From: JAMLJG01 sp035327585
Lineage (GTDB): Bacteria; Verrucomicrobiota; Kiritimatiellia; CAIVKH01
Direction of reading: 5' to 3'
DNA length: 64,000 bases
Assembly (NCBI GenBank): GCA_035327585.1
Contig: DAOLDD010000018.1
Span: 5,407 to 69,406, forward strand
In this document: one piece after another, positions 51,688 to 60,327 of the stretch
Layout: each line of letters opens with the position of its first letter
Numbering within the stretch: position 1 is the first letter of the stretch
Notes under the pieces: model-generated
The model's database searches: none
Seen by the model: the letters and a program-made list of their open reading frames with translations, nothing else
Told to the model about the DNA's origin: nothing
Program-made: the position numbers and the translations under genes

Positions 51688-52698
51688 ATGAGCGCCCCCA
51701 TCCGGAAAAAATTCATCCTGCTGGTCGTGTCCGCGGCGGTGTCCCTCGCCGCGCTTGAGATGCTTATCCGGATATTTCTGCCGCACTACGACCCGCGTCG
51801 GCAGATCGAATTCGAGATGATGCCGGACTACCTCAACGCCGCCGTCGGACCCGCCGGCCAAACCATCCGGCAACGCACCCCCAAGGGCGACTACGACCTG
51901 TGGATTCCATTTAATGCGCACGGCTTCAGGGATACCAACGATCTCCGGATGGCGACCGCGGACGATTGGTTTGCCGTCGGCGATTCATTCACATTTGGTT
52001 GGGGTGTCCAGGCGGAGGAGCGCTTCAGCGACCGGCTCGCCGCGCTGAAGGGAGTCCGCTTTTTCAACATCGCGGCGCCGGGCGATCTCCTGCAATACGA
52101 GGGCTTCGTCCGTTACGCGCGGGATCGCGGCGCCCCGCTCGCGCGCACCCTCGTCGGCATCTGCATGAACAACGATCTCAAGAACTACGAGACGTCCGAG
52201 AAAATTCAACCGGCGGTCTACGGCGATCGGCAACGCTGGAAGGCCCGCTTGCGGGCCCGGCTGCAGAGCCGCAGCGCGCTCTATCTCGCCTGCAGCTACG
52301 AACTGCAGCGAATTCCCTCGTTGCGCCGGACGTTCGAACGCCTGGGCATTTCGCGCGATATCAACGAGCTGACCCTCCAAAACCTGTACGACGAGGAGGT
52401 GCTTGAAAGCTCCGCCAATCGCGCCGCCGGTTTGGCAAACGCCATCGGTCCCGAACAGACCTGGTTTGTCCTGATCCCCTCCCTCGCCCTCTGGCTCGGC
52501 GACAACCAGGAAACCGAGCGGCGAATCCACGATGAGTTTGCGCGACGCCTCCACGCGCGCGGATTGCGCGTGCTGGATTTAAAACCGGCGTTCGATGCCA
52601 GCGGCCGGGCGCGTTCATACTATTTCGAGACCGATGCACACTGGAACGCCGACGGGCACGCACTCGCGGCGGAGCAACTCGCCGGCTGGCTCCCATGA
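51688..52698 (+). CDS. Membrane-anchored SGNH hydrolase-like protein (copy 2)
   Basis: This 336-residue protein has an N-terminal anchor (FILLVVSAAVSLAALEMLIR) and an SGNH-like fold: WFAVGDSFTFGWGVQAEERF (GDS nucleophile), VRFFNIAAPGDLLQYEG, VGICMNNDLKNYE (N-D block) and YYFETDAHWNADGHALAAEQ with DxxH. It is related in layout to copy 1 but clearly diverged. The usual role is acetyl transfer to or from exopolysaccharide in the periplasm. It overlaps the WecG gene by ATGA. Confidence 0.83.
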   Translation: MSAPIRKKFILLVVSAAVSLAALEMLIRIFLPHYDPRRQIEFEMMPDYLNAAVGPAGQTIRQRTPKGDYDLWIPFNAHGFRDTNDLRMATADDWFAVGDSFTFGWGVQAEERFSDRLAALKGVRFFNIAAPGDLLQYEGFVRYARDRGAPLARTLVGICMNNDLKNYETSEKIQPAVYGDRQRWKARLRARLQSRSALYLACSYELQRIPSLRRTFERLGISRDINELTLQNLYDEEVLESSANRAAGLANAIGPEQTWFVLIPSLALWLGDNQETERRIHDEFARRLHARGLRVLDLKPAFDASGRARSYYFETDAHWNADGHALAAEQLAGWLP

Positions 52699-53462
52699 CG
52701 CCACCCCCCGACAACCGTTGTCCGGTCGGGCCGTATCGCTGCTCCGCCGACACGACGCCCGAGCTGGTTGCCCGGATTCATCACGTCCTCTCCGCGCCCC
52801 GCCGCGACGGCCTCCTGATCCTCTGCCTGAATGCGCACATATTCAACGCAGGCTGGTGCGACGAACGACTTCGCACCCTTCTCAACGGCGCGGAGGTGCT
52901 GGCAGCCGACGGGATGTCCATCGTCTGGGCCTCGCGTCTTTCCCCTCCGGCAATACCCGAGCGCTGCAACATGACCGAGGCGTTTCGCGCCTTTCTCGCG
53001 CACCCTGGCACGCCGGCGGCCAGCGTGACGCTCATCGGTTGCTCTGAAGAGGAAGCGCACCGGGCTGCGGATGCCATTCGGCGGCTGCAACCGCGTCTCC
53101 AGATTCGCCACGTGATATCCGGCTACGACCCGGTGGAGGCATATCCGCGCCGGCTGGCGGCGGAGACTCCGACCGACCTCGTGCTGCTCGGCATGGGTAC
53201 GCCAAAATCCGAGGAAGTAGGCGCGGCGCTTCGCGCCTGCTGGCCCTCCAGCGTGGTTTGGCATGTTGGCGGCGGCACCTTGCTCTTCCTCGCGGGCGTC
53301 CAGCGGGAAGCACCGGGTTGGATGCGACGTTTCGGCCTCCAATGGCTGCACCGCCTGCTCCACGAACCGGGCCGCATGTGGCGGCGATACCTGATCGGCA
53401 ACCTGTTGTTCGTGATCCGAATCGCTTTCCGCCTGCGCCCTGAACGTGGACCGCGCGCCTGA
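52695..53462 (+). CDS. WecG/TagA/CpsF-family glycosyltransferase (GT26)
   Basis: This 255-residue enzyme is typical in length and motif order: ILCLNAHIFNAGWCDERLRT, EVLAADGMSIVWASRL, TLIGCSEEEAHRAADAIRRL, LVLLGMGTPKSEEVGAALRA (conserved mG.PkqE-type motif), VVWHVGGGTLLFLAGVQREA and a C-terminal membrane-associated helix (HRLLHEPGRMWRRYLIGNLL). The family transfers N-acetylmannosamine or ManNAcA to lipid-linked acceptors, matching the UDP-ManNAc-forming WecB in this cluster. Confidence 0.92.
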   Translation: MTPPPDNRCPVGPYRCSADTTPELVARIHHVLSAPRRDGLLILCLNAHIFNAGWCDERLRTLLNGAEVLAADGMSIVWASRLSPPAIPERCNMTEAFRAFLAHPGTPAASVTLIGCSEEEAHRAADAIRRLQPRLQIRHVISGYDPVEAYPRRLAAETPTDLVLLGMGTPKSEEVGAALRACWPSSVVWHVGGGTLLFLAGVQREAPGWMRRFGLQWLHRLLHEPGRMWRRYLIGNLLFVIRIAFRLRPERGPRA

Positions 53463-53495
53463 TTTGTGCTAGAGTCGTACGTTTATGGAGCACGT

Positions 53496-54503
53496 ATGAG
53501 CACATGCCTGGTCACCGGCGCCGCCGGATTCATTGGAGCACACGTGGCGCGCGCGTTGCTGGCGCGCGGTCACCGCGTGGTGGCCGTCGACGATCTGTCG
53601 GGCGGCTTCCGTGAAAACGTGCCCGCGGGCGCCCACTTCGTCGAGGCCAGCATTCTCGACCACGCGCGGATCGACCAGCTCTTTCGCGACGAGCGATTCG
53701 ATTATGTGTTCCACCTGGCCGCCTACGCCGCGGAGGGCCTCAGTCATTTCATCAAGCGCTTCAACTACACGAACAACCTGATCGGCAGCGTCAACCTCAT
53801 CAACGCCTCCATCAATACCGGCTCGGTGAAATGCTTCGTGTTCACATCGTCCATCGCCGTTTATGGGCGCAACCAGGTGCCGATGACCGAGGATACGACG
53901 CCCCAGCCCGAAGATCCCTACGGCATCGCGAAGTTCGCCGTTGAGCTGGACCTCAAGGAGGCCCATGAGTTGTTCGGCCTGCCCTACATCATTTTCCGCC
54001 CGCACAATGTCTATGGCGAGTTGCAGAACATCGGCGACCCCTACCGGAACGTCATCGGCATCTTCATGAACCTGATCCTCCAGGACAAACCGATGACGGT
54101 GTTCGGGGACGGTTCGCAGACACGCGCGTTCAGCTACATCGACGATGTCGCCCCCGTGATCGCGGCGTCGATCGAACAGCCGGCGGCCTGCAACCAGGTC
54201 TACAACGTGGGCGCGGACACGCCCTATTCCGTGAACACGCTGGCCCAGTCGGTGGCGAAAGCGATGGGTGTGGAGCCCCGGATTGAACACCTCGCGGCCC
54301 GGAACGAGGTGGTTCACGCCTTTTCCTCCCACGAAAAAGTGCAGCGCCAATTCGGCGATCTGATCCGGAACATCCCGCTCGACGAGGGACTCGCCCGCAT
54401 GGCGGCGTGGGTCCGGGCCACCGGCGCGCGGAAGGGCAAACCGTTTGAAGGCATCGAAGTGCCGCGCAATCTGCCCCCCTCCTGGGCAAAACTGGTGCGA
54501 TGA
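53496..54503 (+). CDS. NAD-dependent sugar-nucleotide epimerase/dehydratase (extended SDR)
   Basis: This 335-residue protein has the NAD-binding CLVTGAAGFIGAHVARALLA, FVFTSSIAVYGRNQVPMTED with the catalytic Ser, and DPYGIAKFAVELDLKEAHEL with the Tyr-xxx-Lys pair. The C-terminal segment NQVYNVGADTPYSVNTLAQS is usual for UDP-glucose 4-epimerase (GalE)-like enzymes. The exact reaction is undetermined. ATG 53496 has GGAG 6-9 bp upstream; the sequence before it (53463-53495) is not part of the gene and may hold a promoter, since this is one of the few non-overlapping joints in the cluster. Confidence 0.9.
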   Translation: MSTCLVTGAAGFIGAHVARALLARGHRVVAVDDLSGGFRENVPAGAHFVEASILDHARIDQLFRDERFDYVFHLAAYAAEGLSHFIKRFNYTNNLIGSVNLINASINTGSVKCFVFTSSIAVYGRNQVPMTEDTTPQPEDPYGIAKFAVELDLKEAHELFGLPYIIFRPHNVYGELQNIGDPYRNVIGIFMNLILQDKPMTVFGDGSQTRAFSYIDDVAPVIAASIEQPAACNQVYNVGADTPYSVNTLAQSVAKAMGVEPRIEHLAARNEVVHAFSSHEKVQRQFGDLIRNIPLDEGLARMAAWVRATGARKGKPFEGIEVPRNLPPSWAKLVR

Positions 54504-54540
54504 CGCGCACGCGACCCACGCTTCCGCCTGCCGACGCTTC

Positions 54541-55527
54541 ATGATGCATGCGACCACGAATTCGCGATGGTTCCAGGCGGGCGCAGCCGCGTTCGCCCTC
54601 GCCGCTTGGTGGGCCCTGTTTCGCTTCGGCGGCGTCACCGACGTGGGCTACATCGCGACGAAGGCGGATCCCTCGATTTTCAACTGGCTGCATGCCCGCT
54701 GGTCGAACGATTTTAAGCTCACGGGTTACGCCTTGAGTTTTCTCGTGCCGCTCGTCGCGCTGACCCTGGCCTGGCGACGGCGCGCGGCGCTCACACAGGG
54801 ACCGCACAAGGTTTCGGGCGCCGGCTTCGCGGTGATCCTCCTGGCGCTTGGACTTCATGTATTGGGCGGCATCGCCCAGCAAACGCGCTTGTCCCTGCTC
54901 GCGATGATTCTTCTGCTCTGGGGCATCGCGTGGTGCGCCTGGGGTGGCCGCACCGCCCGCCTGCTCGCCTATCCCACCGCCACGCTCGTGCTGGCCATAC
55001 CGCTTAACTTTTTCGACAACCTGCTCAATCCGCTCCGCGTCTTCGCCGCGAAAACCGTCGCGCTGCTGGCTTCCGGACTGGGCCTGGCCGTAAACGCGGC
55101 CGGCTCGCTCCTCATGGAGGCGGAGACGCGCGCGTGGACGATTGATCTCGCGGACACCACGAGCGGCATCTTTGCGCTGTTCACCCTGCTGACGTGGAGT
55201 GTGCTGCTCGCCGACTTCCGCTTCACGTCGACCGGTCGCAAAATGCTGCTGATCGCGGCGACGCCCGTCCTCTTCTGGATCGCGAACACGCTGCGCGGCC
55301 TCACCGTATGCATTCTCGCGGAGGCCATCTCCCCGGACCTCGCGCAGTCATGGAACAAAACCCATCCCGCGCTGATCATGTGCCTGTGGTTCGCGCTGGC
55401 GCAATTCATCCTGATCCGCCTCCTGTCCGTGCAGGGAGCCCAATTGCGCGCCCGATTCCACGCGCTGGCCCAACCCGGGAATTCCCGCTCGCCGGGCCGG
55501 CGAAATGATGTGGAGTATCTGCCATGA
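54541..55527 (+). CDS. Exosortase/archaeosortase-like membrane protein lacking the catalytic Cys
   Basis: This 328-residue polytopic protein has about eight helices, including the exosortase-typical ARLLAYPTATLVLAIPLNFF (AYPLxxLxxxxP-like). Exosortases use a Cys-Arg-His triad in the order C-S-G-I, N..LR, H. Here the first motif reads LADTTSGIFAL with Thr207 where Cys is expected; Arg252 (WIANTLRGL) and His275 (NKTHPALIM) are present. The codon is ACG, at least three changes from a Cys codon, so a single sequencing error cannot explain it. It overlaps the following EpsI gene by ATGA. Normally the enzyme cuts and anchors PEP-CTERM-type proteins; here it may be a pseudo-enzyme or use Thr/Ser. 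ATG 54541 chosen; ATG 54544 also possible. Confidence 0.85.
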   Translation: MMHATTNSRWFQAGAAAFALAAWWALFRFGGVTDVGYIATKADPSIFNWLHARWSNDFKLTGYALSFLVPLVALTLAWRRRAALTQGPHKVSGAGFAVILLALGLHVLGGIAQQTRLSLLAMILLLWGIAWCAWGGRTARLLAYPTATLVLAIPLNFFDNLLNPLRVFAAKTVALLASGLGLAVNAAGSLLMEAETRAWTIDLADTTSGIFALFTLLTWSVLLADFRFTSTGRKMLLIAATPVLFWIANTLRGLTVCILAEAISPDLAQSWNKTHPALIMCLWFALAQFILIRLLSVQGAQLRARFHALAQPGNSRSPGRRNDVEYLP

Positions 55528-56291
55528 AGCCGGCCGTCGCCCTCTTCATCGCCGGCCTCCTCATGCTGGCCACGCTGGCGGCCATGCCGAAGCTGACCCG
55601 GGTGGATTTCGTCGACCGGCCATCCATCCACACGCGACTGCCCGCCCAAGCCGGGGCATGGACGGGCCACCGTGTTTTTCACTGCCAACTACCCGCGCAT
55701 GCGAATTTGATTCTTTTTGAGGATCAATTGGCCGGGGACGGTTCCTGCCCGGACTGCGGCGGCCCGGTCAGCTCCCTGTCTCCGGTCGAGCGGCAGTTGC
55801 TGCCCGCCGACACGCGGATCGACAAGATGTTCTACACGAAATCCCCAGGGCGTGAACACGGGCTGATGGTCGCGCTCGTCTTCAGCGGTCGCGACCGCTC
55901 CAGCATCCACCGCCCGGAGGTCTGCCTTGTGGGGGAAGGCTCGGAAATCGTACGAAGCGCGCGGCATACGGTGAATCGCGGCGGCGCACCGCTTCTCCCG
56001 GTTGCCCTGCTGGACGTGCAACGCACGGCCCGGATTGACGCGAATCGCATCGTGTCCATCCAGACCTTCTTCGCCTACTGGTTCATGGGCAGCGGCCACG
56101 TCACCGCCTCGCACACCACGCGCATGTTCTGGATGGGCTTGGAGCGCATTCGGGGCAAGGCCTACCCGTGGGCCTATATCTCCGTCGCCGGAACCTACGG
56201 ACCGGATCGGGCGGCGACGGTGCGCGAACTCGACGAGTTGGTCGCGATTTTGTACGATCTGCTTCCCCTTCCAACCTTTGAACAGCCGTGA
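55524..56291 (+). CDS. epsI: Exosortase-associated EpsI-type protein
   Basis: This 255-residue protein has an N-terminal anchor (VALFIAGLLMLATLAA) and a periplasmic domain of the EpsI family, with the key motif SIHRPEVCLVGEGSEIV (H129, P131, E132, C134). EpsI domains occur fused to or next to exosortases in exopolysaccharide loci. Between the anchor and the motif it carries an extra Cys pair (GSCPDCGGPV, C75 and C78) that looks like a small metal-binding knuckle and is not something I expect in EpsI. Its start overlaps the exosortase stop; its end overlaps the sugar transferase (GTGA). Confidence 0.88.
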   Translation: MKPAVALFIAGLLMLATLAAMPKLTRVDFVDRPSIHTRLPAQAGAWTGHRVFHCQLPAHANLILFEDQLAGDGSCPDCGGPVSSLSPVERQLLPADTRIDKMFYTKSPGREHGLMVALVFSGRDRSSIHRPEVCLVGEGSEIVRSARHTVNRGGAPLLPVALLDVQRTARIDANRIVSIQTFFAYWFMGSGHVTASHTTRMFWMGLERIRGKAYPWAYISVAGTYGPDRAATVRELDELVAILYDLLPLPTFEQP

Positions 56292-57694
56292 ATTCCGAAC
56301 AGCAGCCTTATCCATACGTGCGCCGCGCACTCGGCAATGCGCTCGCCCTCGGCATCGCGGAAGCAGGAACCCTGCTGTTCTCCCTGCTGCTCGGCGGGTT
56401 TATCCGCTTCGCGTGGAAGGGCGAACCCATGCTCGCGAGTTGGATGGCGTACCTGCTTGGCGCCTGGGTGATCGGCGCCTATGTCACCAAATTGCTGCCC
56501 GGCTGGGGCCTGGGCCCGGTGGAGGAATTGCGCCGCACGTTTTTCCTGCTGGTCGCCGTCTTCGCGGGCACCACCGCGATGCTCTTCTGGGGCAAGGCGG
56601 CCGAAGTCACCAGCCGCTTCACGCTCACCGTCGGCTTCCTCCTGAGCTGCGTGCTCGTGCCCATCGTCCGGCTTGAAATCAAACGGCTGCTTTTGCGTTT
56701 CGATAGCTGGGGTATTCCGGCAGTCCTGTACGGCCGGGCGGAATCCGTCTCGCTGGTGGCGCGCGCGCTGCGGGAGGAACGCGGATTGGGCTACAACCCG
56801 GCCGGCATCTTCCTCGAAGGAGGCCGCGCCCCGGATACGGTCGCCGGGTTGCCGGTTTGGGGCACGGGTGATCAGACCACGACGGTCGCGCCGATCGCCC
56901 TGCTCGCCACATCCGGCCTCACGCCGCAGCGGGTCAGCGAGCTGCTTGACGGGACCCTCGCCAGCTACCGCCGGATCGTCGTCATCCCGGACATCACCGA
57001 GTCGCCCACACTCTGGGTCAAACCGCGCGACCTGATGGGCCTGCTCGGCATCGAAATTCCCGGCAACCTGCTCGATCCGCTCGCGCGCCTCGTAAAGCGC
57101 TCGCTTGATCTCGCCATCGTGATCGGACTCGCTCCGCTTTGGGTCCCGCTCGGCGGCGTACTGAGTTTGCTCGTCTGGCTTGAGGACCGGGGTCCCGCGA
57201 TTTTTCGGCAGGAACGCGTCGGCCACCGAGGCCGCATTTTTTCCACGCTGAAATTCAGGACCATGCATCGCAACGCGGAAGCCCAGTTGCAGAAACGCCT
57301 TCAAGAGAACGAATCGCTGCGCGCGGAGTGGGCGGCCAATTTCAAGCTGCGCGAGGATCCGCGCATCACGCGCATCGGCCGGTTCCTGCGCTACACCTCG
57401 CTCGATGAGCTGCCCCAGTTTATCAACGTGCTGCGCGGCGAGATGTCGCTCGTCGGGCCGCGCCCGCTCCCGCCCTACCACAACAACGACCTGCCCGAGC
57501 GGGTGCGTCAGCTCCGCGACCGCGTACGTCCCGGCATCACCGGCCTCTGGCAGGTCTCCGGCCGCAGCGAAGCCGGACATGCCGCGATGCCGCGTTGGGA
57601 CACCTACTACGTGCGCAATTGGTCCATCTGGCTCGACCTCGTCATCCTCGTCCGCACCATCCGCGCCGTCGCCACCCGGCAGGGAGCGTATTGA
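56288..57694 (+). CDS. Undecaprenyl-phosphate sugar phosphotransferase (WbaP/WcaJ-type)
   Basis: This 468-residue initiating transferase moves a sugar-1-phosphate from a nucleotide sugar to undecaprenyl phosphate, starting repeat-unit synthesis. It has four to five N-terminal helices, a central Rossmann-like domain (about 145-260) and the C-terminal bacterial sugar transferase domain: VKRSLDLAIVIGLAPLWVPL, FRQERVGHRGRIFSTLKFRT, LDELPQFINVLRGEMSLVGP followed by RP, and RPGITGLWQVSGRSE. It starts at GTG 56288 (GTGA overlap). Full-length WbaP-like architecture suggests Gal-1-P or Glc-1-P as substrate, not testable here. Confidence 0.92.
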   Translation: MNSEQQPYPYVRRALGNALALGIAEAGTLLFSLLLGGFIRFAWKGEPMLASWMAYLLGAWVIGAYVTKLLPGWGLGPVEELRRTFFLLVAVFAGTTAMLFWGKAAEVTSRFTLTVGFLLSCVLVPIVRLEIKRLLLRFDSWGIPAVLYGRAESVSLVARALREERGLGYNPAGIFLEGGRAPDTVAGLPVWGTGDQTTTVAPIALLATSGLTPQRVSELLDGTLASYRRIVVIPDITESPTLWVKPRDLMGLLGIEIPGNLLDPLARLVKRSLDLAIVIGLAPLWVPLGGVLSLLVWLEDRGPAIFRQERVGHRGRIFSTLKFRTMHRNAEAQLQKRLQENESLRAEWAANFKLREDPRITRIGRFLRYTSLDELPQFINVLRGEMSLVGPRPLPPYHNNDLPERVRQLRDRVRPGITGLWQVSGRSEAGHAAMPRWDTYYVRNWSIWLDLVILVRTIRAVATRQGAY

Positions 57695-57720
57695 GAAATG
57701 ACGAATGGAGGAAATGCCGA

Positions 57721-60114
57721 ATGACGAAAATCAATTTTATTGGTCATTGGTCATTCGTCATTCGTCGTTTCCTTTTTTCGTTTTTCCTCTCCACGACCGC
57801 GGCGCTGGCGCAGGGGCCTCATGAAATCGTCCTGCTGATCAACCAGAACTCGCCCGCTTCACTGGAGGTCGCCCACCACTATGCGCAGTTGCGCCGCGTT
57901 CCGGCGTCCAACCTCATATATCTGGATGTGCCGGAGCAGGCGCTCGGGACCCGTGCCGAACTCTCGCAGGAACAGTTTAAGCGCCACATTTACGAGCCGG
58001 TGATCCGCGCCATCGAGACGCGCCGCCTGCAGGATCACATTCTCGCCTGGATCTACTCGGTCGATTTCCCGGTTCGCATTACCACCCCCTCACCCGTTTC
58101 GCTCACCGGCATCACCTTCACCCGCGGCGAATTCCCCGGATCGGAACAGGTGGACAAGGGGCTCTACGCCTCCCCCTTCTTTCGCGGGCCGGACAAACCG
58201 GGCGAGGCCGGATTGCCTCCGGGCTCCCTGCAGGAATACGCCGTTCTGCTGCGGGACAAGATGCCGATCCCGGCGATGCTGCTCGGCCACGCCGGTTCAC
58301 GCGGCCTGAGCGCCGACGCCATCGTCGACAGCCTGCGCAGGGCGGCGGCGGCGGACGGAACCCGCCCGCGCGACGGAATCTATTTCCACGTCAGCGACGA
58401 CGCACGCTCCACCTGCCGCCGCTGGCAATTCGACGGCGCGGTCGCCGAACTCAACCAGATCGGAATTCCCGCCCAAACCTCATCCAACCGACCCGTCGAA
58501 GGCGCCGCGCTGTCCGGTCTCATGCTCGGCACCGCGTTCACCGCGGATTCGTGGGGACGGTTCCAGCCGGGCTCCATCGTCGACAATCTCACCAGCTTCG
58601 GCGCCCTCTTCCACACCCATGAACAGACGCGGCTCACCCATTGGATCGCCGCCGGCGCCTCCGCCAGCGCGGGCACCGTCGTCGAACCGCTGTCCATCTG
58701 GACGAAGTTCCCGCACGCCCGCCTCTTCGCGCACTACGCGCGCGGCTGCACGGCGCTGGAAAGCTATATGCAAGCCGTGCGCTCCCCGCTCCAACTCCTG
58801 CTCGTCGGCGATCCGCTCGTCAAGCCATGGAGCGCGCCGATTCCACTCACATTGATCAGTATGGAAGACGCGAAGAAACCGCTGCGCGGCGACGCGTCCT
58901 TCCTCGTGTCCTCGCTCGCCCCGATTCCCGGCAGCACCTACCTGTTCATGCTGAACGGGCGCAGCCTGCCCGCGGGCGGGAAGAACCCGGGACTCAAGCT
59001 CGACACGACCGGCATGCCCGACGGCCACCACGAGCTGAGCGTGGTCGCCTATTCCCCCGGCCCGATTCGCCGCCAGGGCCACGGCCGTATCGGCTTCACC
59101 GTAAACAACGCGGGCCGCTTCACCACACTCGCGCGGACCGACGGCGCCACGAACACACTCGACTATTACCGACCCTTCACGGTGCAGGTCGCAGCCGACG
59201 GCGCGGCCACCAGTGTGGTCATCACCGCGCACGAACGCGTGCTGTGGCAGGGTCCAGCCTCCACGCAGGCGCAGACCGTGTCGCTTTCTCCCGCCGACAT
59301 CGGTCCCGGCCCGGTCTCCTTGCAGGCCTCGGCTCGCTACGCCGATGGCATGGCCGTACACAGCGTACCGCTTTCGATCCAAATCCAACGCCTGAATCAG
59401 CCACCTGGACCGCCCGCCATCGCGACAACCGCCACGGCGGATGGGAATACGCGCCTGTTGGCCAATTCAACAGATCCCGACGGCGATGTCGTACGCATCA
59501 CGTGGTTTCAAAACCGGCTCGCCAGTGAACCGCCCGCTCCCATCACGACCGCAAACGCGGAATGGCGAATCCCCGGCGCCACCGGCTCCGTCGCCATCCT
59601 GCTGCCCGAGTCGTATCCCGACCTTGTGCGGGAGGTTGTATTCGGCCTGCGCACCATTTCGCCACCCCACTCCACGGGCGATCAGGTGGCCGGCCTCGTC
59701 TTTGCTGCGAGCGATGAACAGAACTATGCCTGCTTCGGCTGGCACTGGCAGGAAGGCGGCTGGGTGCTTGGCCGCGTGGTCGACGGGAAACTGACGCGAC
59801 TGGCCACACGCGGCATGCCGCTCAACCCGCGACGCCCCCACGATATCCGCCTCGTGCAGGAAGGCGAAAACGTCGTCGCTTATGTCGACGGCGAACGCGT
59901 GGCCGCGGCCGCGATGAAGCTCACCGGACGATTCGGAATCAGCGGCGGCATGGTTGCGTTTGACGTCACCCGCCTCGGCATCTCGCCCTCGCCCGGCTGG
60001 AACGCGGCGGATGCCACGAATGCCATCGCCGCCCCGCCCGCGAACCCGCGCACCCCGCTGCTGATCCGCGCCGCCGACCCCGCCGACGCCGCCGCCTGGA
60101 CCGCGCTGCCGTAG
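57721..60114 (+). CDS. TIGR03790-type secreted protein with C-terminal extension
   Basis: This 797-residue exported protein has a signal peptide (RFLFSFFLSTTAALAQ). The N-terminal part (about 28-400) matches the TIGR03790 pattern: EIVLLINQNSPASLEVAHHY, YAQLRRVPASNLIYLDVP, then ILAWIYSVDFPVRI and LLVGDPLVKPW at the end of the domain. The function of that family is not known. Residues about 400-610 are beta-rich Ig-like, and about 640-770 resemble a concanavalin/LamG-like fold (FGWHWQEGGWVLGRVVDGKL, VVAYVDGERVAAAAMKLTG). No sorting tail is visible. The start codon region, residues 8-15, is encoded by a dispersed GAATGAC-type repeat. It follows the sugar transferase by 26 bp. Confidence 0.75.
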   Translation: MTKINFIGHWSFVIRRFLFSFFLSTTAALAQGPHEIVLLINQNSPASLEVAHHYAQLRRVPASNLIYLDVPEQALGTRAELSQEQFKRHIYEPVIRAIETRRLQDHILAWIYSVDFPVRITTPSPVSLTGITFTRGEFPGSEQVDKGLYASPFFRGPDKPGEAGLPPGSLQEYAVLLRDKMPIPAMLLGHAGSRGLSADAIVDSLRRAAAADGTRPRDGIYFHVSDDARSTCRRWQFDGAVAELNQIGIPAQTSSNRPVEGAALSGLMLGTAFTADSWGRFQPGSIVDNLTSFGALFHTHEQTRLTHWIAAGASASAGTVVEPLSIWTKFPHARLFAHYARGCTALESYMQAVRSPLQLLLVGDPLVKPWSAPIPLTLISMEDAKKPLRGDASFLVSSLAPIPGSTYLFMLNGRSLPAGGKNPGLKLDTTGMPDGHHELSVVAYSPGPIRRQGHGRIGFTVNNAGRFTTLARTDGATNTLDYYRPFTVQVAADGAATSVVITAHERVLWQGPASTQAQTVSLSPADIGPGPVSLQASARYADGMAVHSVPLSIQIQRLNQPPGPPAIATTATADGNTRLLANSTDPDGDVVRITWFQNRLASEPPAPITTANAEWRIPGATGSVAILLPESYPDLVREVVFGLRTISPPHSTGDQVAGLVFAASDEQNYACFGWHWQEGGWVLGRVVDGKLTRLATRGMPLNPRRPHDIRLVQEGENVVAYVDGERVAAAAMKLTGRFGISGGMVAFDVTRLGISPSPGWNAADATNAIAAPPANPRTPLLIRAADPADAAAWTALP
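57743..57764 (-). repeat. Dispersed GAATGAC repeat within the signal-peptide codons
   Basis: These 22 bp are the exact reverse complement of 16915-16936. They are built from GAATGAC/CAATGAC units; related units occur at 57705-57726. In the TIGR03790-type gene the repeat encodes GHWSFVIR. Confidence 0.8.
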
Positions 60115-60152
60115 ATCACGGTTCGGCCCTTCGGATTTATGCACACTGGTGG

Positions 60153-60176
60153 ACGCCGCACTCCGCGCGGCGTTTT
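60153..60176 (+). terminator. Candidate terminator of the exopolysaccharide locus
   Basis: Arms ACGCCGC (60153-60159) and GCGGCGT (60167-60173) with a 7-nt loop are followed by TTT, about 40 bp after the last gene of the locus. The stem is short but GC-rich. The rest of the 213-bp gap to 60328 shows no gene. Confidence 0.45.
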
Positions 60177-60327
60177 CCGTGCGCGGAGCGCCCGGACCAC
60201 CATGGAGGTTCTGCACGAAATCGAACCGGTGAATATCCCCTCAAACGAACGCGAATGTGGATCGAGGAGAGGGACGACGACGGAGCGCGGTCACCCTTTT
60301 CGCGTGATACGCGTATTTAGCGGACAT

